NCBI GenBank assembly: GCA_025463965.1
Contig: JAODBN010000259.1
Coordinates: 1 to 8,220 of the forward strand
From: Acidimicrobiaceae bacterium
GTDB lineage: Bacteria; Actinomycetota; Acidimicrobiia; Acidimicrobiales; Bog-793
Length of the DNA: 8,220 nt
Direction: 5' to 3'
Part shown: one piece after another, positions 5,928 through 8,220 of the stretch
Layout: each line of letters opens with the position of its first letter
Position numbering within the stretch: the first letter of the stretch is position 1
The notes under the pieces: generated by a model
Told to the model about the DNA's origin: nothing
The model's database searches: none
Seen by the model: the letters and a program-made list of their open reading frames with translations, nothing else
Made by a program: the position numbers and the translations under genes

Positions 5928-5954
5928 TGTCGAGAACCACGGCATGGCTCCGAC
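5928..5954 (+). promoter_or_regulatory. Candidate ECF42-type promoter (TGTCGA-N17-CGAC)
   Basis: TGTCGA (5928-5933) and CGAC (5951-5954) are separated by 17 bases and lie 47 bases before the start of the YCII/sigma operon. The ECF42 promoter motif described in Streptomyces venezuelae is, as I recall, TGTCGA at -35 and CG(A/T)C at -10. The match suggests that the sigma factor encoded by the operon transcribes its own genes. The predicted start of transcription is about 5960-5963. Confidence 0.6.
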
Positions 5955-5987
5955 TAACTCCCCGACGGCACCGACGGGGTACCGTCA

Positions 5988-5995
5988 GAAGGAGG
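5988..5995 (+). promoter_or_regulatory. Strong ribosome binding site of YCII gene
   Basis: GAAGGAGG, six bases before the ATG at 6002. It is the best Shine-Dalgarno sequence in the window and sets 6002 as the start against an upstream in-frame ATG at 5927, which lies within the predicted promoter. Confidence 0.8.
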
Positions 5996-6001
5996 ACAAC
6001 G

Positions 6002-6364
6002 ATGAAATACATGGCGATCATCTACGGGAACAAGGCGTTGTGGGAGTCGTTCGCTCCTGACGTAATCGGCGAGGCCATCGCGAGCGTCAATGCCTTCAAT
6101 GTGCGCTACGCCGAGTCCGGCGAGCTGCTCGGCGCGTATGGACTCGGTGACGAGCTCACAGCGAAGACGGTCCGTGTCCGAGATGGCGTCCCGGCGGTGA
6201 CCGATGGCCCCTACCTCGAAGCCAAGGAGTTCGTCTCGAGCTTTTTCCTGCTCGACTGCGATAGCGAGGCGCGGGCACTTGAGGTCGTGGCGGACTACCC
6301 CTTTGCCTCCCACAGCGCCGTGGAGGTTTGGCCGGTCCTCCACGAGGCCGGGACCGAGATGTGA
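6002..6364 (+). CDS. YCII/DGPF-domain protein, partner of ECF42 sigma factor
   Basis: A 120-residue soluble protein of the YCII-related (DGPF) family, a ferredoxin-like alpha/beta barrel fold. It starts MKYMAIIYGN and contains the signature VTDGPYLEAKE, with D68-G-P-Y71, then FFLLDCDSEARALEVVADYPFA and VEVWPVLHE at the end, as typical members do. No enzymatic activity is established for this group; YciI-type proteins are sometimes proposed to be enzymes because of a conserved His-Asp pair, but I do not claim one here. Genes of this family are regularly linked to ECF42 sigma factors and are their expected targets. Its stop codon overlaps the sigma start (ATGTGA), so the two are translationally coupled. 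It has the strong ribosome binding site at 5988-5995 and the candidate ECF42 promoter upstream. Confidence 0.9.
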   Translation: MKYMAIIYGNKALWESFAPDVIGEAIASVNAFNVRYAESGELLGAYGLGDELTAKTVRVRDGVPAVTDGPYLEAKEFVSSFFLLDCDSEARALEVVADYPFASHSAVEVWPVLHEAGTEM

Positions 6365-7626
6365 GTTCGCGTGGCGAGATCGAGGACCTGCTGCGCGAGC
6401 TCGCGCCGCAGGTTCTCGGCGCGCTCCTCCGCCGTCACGGTGCGCTCGACGTCTGCGAGGACGCCGTGCAAGAAGCGCTCCTCAGTGCGGCGAGGGATTG
6501 GCCGGCCGAGGGTTTGCCCGACCATCCGCGCGCCTGGTTGATCACGGTTGCTAATCGACGCCTCATCGATCTCGTGCGGTCGGAGAGCGCTCGTCGCCGA
6601 CGCGAGGAGCGGATATTGCTCGGCGCCCCTCCGGCCGAGTCGCTTCAGGAACTCGGTGAAGATGGTTCAGCTGGTCGCGACGACACGCTCGTGTTGCTCC
6701 TGCTTTGTTGCCATCCCGCTCTGACGCCACCATCGCAGATCGCGCTCACCCTCCGAGCGGTCGGTGGCCTCACGACCGCTGAGATCGCGAGCGCGTTCTT
6801 CGTACCGGAGTCGACGATGGCTCAACGAATCAGCCGCGCGAAGCAGACCATCCGAGAAGCCGGCGCCGCCTTCTCGATGCCACCACCCGAAGAGCTCGAC
6901 CAGCGACTAAGAGCGGCGATGCATGTGCTCTATCTCGTCTTCAACGAGGGTTACACCACCACCTCTGGTGCGGACATTCACCGCGCCGACCTCACAAGAG
7001 AGGCGATAAGGCTCGCTCGCGAGCTTCACAACCTGCGCCCGAACGACAGCGAGGTTGCCGGGTTGCTGGCGCTGTTGATTCTCACCGAGGCCCGCCGTCC
7101 GGCGCGCACGACCCCAACCGGTGACCTCATCGCACTTGCCGACCAGGATCGGAACTGCTGGGACCGCGACCTCATCCGCGAGGGAGTCGACCGTGTGTCC
7201 GAAGCACTCGCTTCGGGACCGCTCGGTCTCTATCAGCTTCAGGCGGCGATCGCTGCCGTGCACGACGAAGCGGCGAGCGCAGACGACACGGACTGGCCAG
7301 AGGTCCTTGCGCTCTACGAGACGCTCGAGCGAATCGCACCGAATCCGATGGCGACGATCAGCCGCGCTGTCGCTGCGGGAATGGTTCTCGGCCCTGGTGC
7401 CGGTCTCGACCTTCTCGCCACGATCGACACCGATACTCGAATCGCGAAGCACTATCTGCTCTACGCCGTGCGGGGCCACCTTCTCGAAATGGCTGGGCAC
7501 CCTGAGGAGGCGGCGTTCTCGTTTGAATCCGCGGCTCGCCGGACGGCGAGCATCCCAGAGAAGCGCTACCTCGCTGCCCGGGCATTGCGCCTCCGGTCAG
7601 GCTCGGATCGCTCGACCTCTGTTTGA
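6361..7626 (+). CDS. ECF42-type RNA polymerase sigma factor with C-terminal extension
   Basis: A 421-residue sigma factor. Region 2 lies at about residues 10-80, with DAVQEALLSA and the promoter -10 recognition part H55-P-R-A-W-L60 through ANRRLIDLVRSE. Region 4 is at about 115-170, with the helix-turn-helix T138-T-A-E-I-A and VPESTMAQRISRAK. After this comes the long extension typical of ECF42: the DUF6596 segment (LYLVFNEGY with F194-Y198, then TREAIRLARELH and LLALLILTEAR), and the DLIALADQDRNCW motif (D261-W267) leading into TPR-like helices. Ordinary ECF sigma factors are about 200 residues and are held by an anti-sigma factor; none is encoded here, and in ECF42 the extension is reported to be needed for activity. 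GTG 6361 overlaps the YCII stop by four bases; an in-frame ATG at 6328 lies within the YCII gene and is not needed. It probably transcribes its own operon; the inducing signal is unknown. Confidence 0.93.
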   Translation: MSSRGEIEDLLRELAPQVLGALLRRHGALDVCEDAVQEALLSAARDWPAEGLPDHPRAWLITVANRRLIDLVRSESARRRREERILLGAPPAESLQELGEDGSAGRDDTLVLLLLCCHPALTPPSQIALTLRAVGGLTTAEIASAFFVPESTMAQRISRAKQTIREAGAAFSMPPPEELDQRLRAAMHVLYLVFNEGYTTTSGADIHRADLTREAIRLARELHNLRPNDSEVAGLLALLILTEARRPARTTPTGDLIALADQDRNCWDRDLIREGVDRVSEALASGPLGLYQLQAAIAAVHDEAASADDTDWPEVLALYETLERIAPNPMATISRAVAAGMVLGPGAGLDLLATIDTDTRIAKHYLLYAVRGHLLEMAGHPEEAAFSFESAARRTASIPEKRYLAARALRLRSGSDRSTSV

Positions 7627-7728
7627 GTCGCGGTTAGCGCGTGTTGCAACGTGCACCAACCTCTTCTGGCCCAATGGGGACCGCTCGCAAAACTCGCCGG
7701 TACGCGTCGTGACGAGTGCCCAACCTGC

Positions 7729-7757
7729 GCGCGACCAGGCCGTTGCTGCCTGCGCGC
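7729..7757. terminator. Bulged GC-rich hairpin between convergent sigma factor and marR genes
   Basis: GCGCG (7729-7733) pairs with CGCGC (7753-7757) and CAGGC (7736-7740) with GCCTG (7748-7752), with an AC bulge on the left arm and a 7-base loop: 10 pairs in all. It lies in the 166-base gap between two genes that face each other, so it could stop transcription from both sides. No T-run is present. I see no gene in the gap. Confidence 0.45.
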
Positions 7758-7792
7758 CACGTGCCCTGATGCAGGCGGCCGGTGCGGAGGAG

Positions 7793-8220
7793 TCAGGTCG
7801 CCCATGCAGGTGGTTTGGTCAGTGAGGCGATGCAGGCAGTGAGCAGGCGCCGCAGCTGATCTTGTTCGCTGAGATCCAGATTGGCCAGCATGTCTTGCTC
7901 AACGCGGCGAACCGCGGCGCTGGCCACCTTGAGCTGGCGCCGCCCGCGGGCGGTCAGCTCGGTCGGCAGGGCCCTGCCGACGGGTGCCTGTGCCGGGCGG
8001 ACAGCGAGTCCCCGGCGTTCGAGGGCCTGCAGGAGCACATTCATCGACTGCCGGGTGACGAAGGCGCCGCGGGCAAGCTCGGAGTTCGACAGACCCGGTC
8101 GCTGGGCAAGCAGCTCCAGGCAGGCGTAGTGGGTGATCGTCATGCCCAGCGGCCTCAGCACGGCCTCCAGGGCAGAGTGCAGGGCGCTCGCGGCCGCCTT
8201 CAGCATGTACCCCAGCGATG
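7793..8220 (-). CDS. MarR-family transcriptional regulator (N-terminus outside window)
   Basis: A winged helix-turn-helix regulator of the MarR type, which acts as a dimer on operator DNA and usually responds to small phenolic or toxic ligands. The frame stays open to the right edge: SLGY precedes the methionine at 8206-8204, and SLGYMLK matches the usual start of the first dimerisation helix in relatives. The true start is therefore beyond the window and the Met is internal. Visible parts, counted from that Met, are a dimerisation helix (residues 1-20), the LGMTITHYACLELLAQRPGLSN segment, the recognition helix-turn-helix in SELARGAFVTRQSMNVLLQALERRGL (about 42-67, written here in full family context), the wing with TELTARGRRQL, and a C-terminal helix ending KPPAWAT. 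The target is unknown; it converges on the ECF42 operon and is not in it. Confidence 0.9.
   Translation of the reverse strand, partial: SLGYMLKAAASALHSALEAVLRPLGMTITHYACLELLAQRPGLSNSELARGAFVTRQSMNVLLQALERRGLAVRPAQAPVGRALPTELTARGRRQLKVASAAVRRVEQDMLANLDLSEQDQLRRLLTACIASLTKPPAWAT

Noticed and set aside
5927..6364. YCII gene starting at an upstream ATG (5927)
   Set aside because: The extra 25 residues do not resemble the family, the ATG overlaps the promoter candidate, and the strong ribosome binding site points to 6002.
6328..7626. Sigma factor starting at ATG 6328
   Set aside because: It would overlap the YCII gene by 37 bases and add residues without family similarity; GTG 6361 gives the usual 4-base overlap.
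7651..7842. Short plus-strand frame after the sigma gene with several Cys
   Set aside because: No ribosome binding site or known motif, and it overlaps the hairpin and the end of marR; the Cys pattern does not form a recognised zinc site.

Overview
The window looks like chromosomal DNA of a high-GC actinobacterium. The pointers are strongly GC-biased third codon positions, a Nudix hydrolase followed directly by xerD (the order seen in Mycobacterium next to pyrG), a mycothiol-dependent maleylpyruvate isomerase-family protein, and start regions that fit leaderless transcription. An Acidimicrobiia-like lineage is possible, but I cannot place it below phylum.

Left part, 1-3750 (housekeeping): the 3' part of an ADP-ribose pyrophosphatase-type Nudix gene runs into a tyrosine recombinase of the XerC/XerD type. 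The recombinase has intact catalytic residues but no ATG, GTG or TTG start in the expected place. Next come a C4 zinc-finger TraR/DksA-family protein and a membrane site-2 (M50) protease. A convergent trpS lies on the minus strand.

Middle part, 3751-5927 (accessory, partly decayed): a gene divergent from trpS encodes a mycothiol-dependent (MDMPI) enzyme. After it come a RidA-like protein lacking the family's substrate-binding arginine, a gene-poor stretch with a strong hairpin and a pair of 32-base imperfect direct repeats, and a frameshifted, truncated C-terminal piece of a sensor histidine kinase on the minus strand. ridA and the DNA after it use more A/T-ending codons than the left part, which suggests separate acquisition.

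Right part, 5928-8220: a two-gene operon encodes a YCII/DGPF-domain protein and an ECF42-type sigma factor with the long C-terminal (DUF6596/TPR-like) extension, overlapping by 4 bases. Upstream is TGTCGA-N17-CGAC, which matches the ECF42 target promoter as I remember it, so the operon is probably autoregulated. A bulged hairpin separates it from a convergent MarR-family regulator that runs off the right edge.

The most notable pattern is that four separate genes (the DksA-like gene, the M50 protease, trpS and the MDMPI gene) each have TANNNT exactly 6 bases before the start codon. This is the geometry expected when transcription starts on the first base of the start codon. I see no new multi-gene system; the best leads are the leaderless start pattern, the ECF42 promoter and the missing xerD start.
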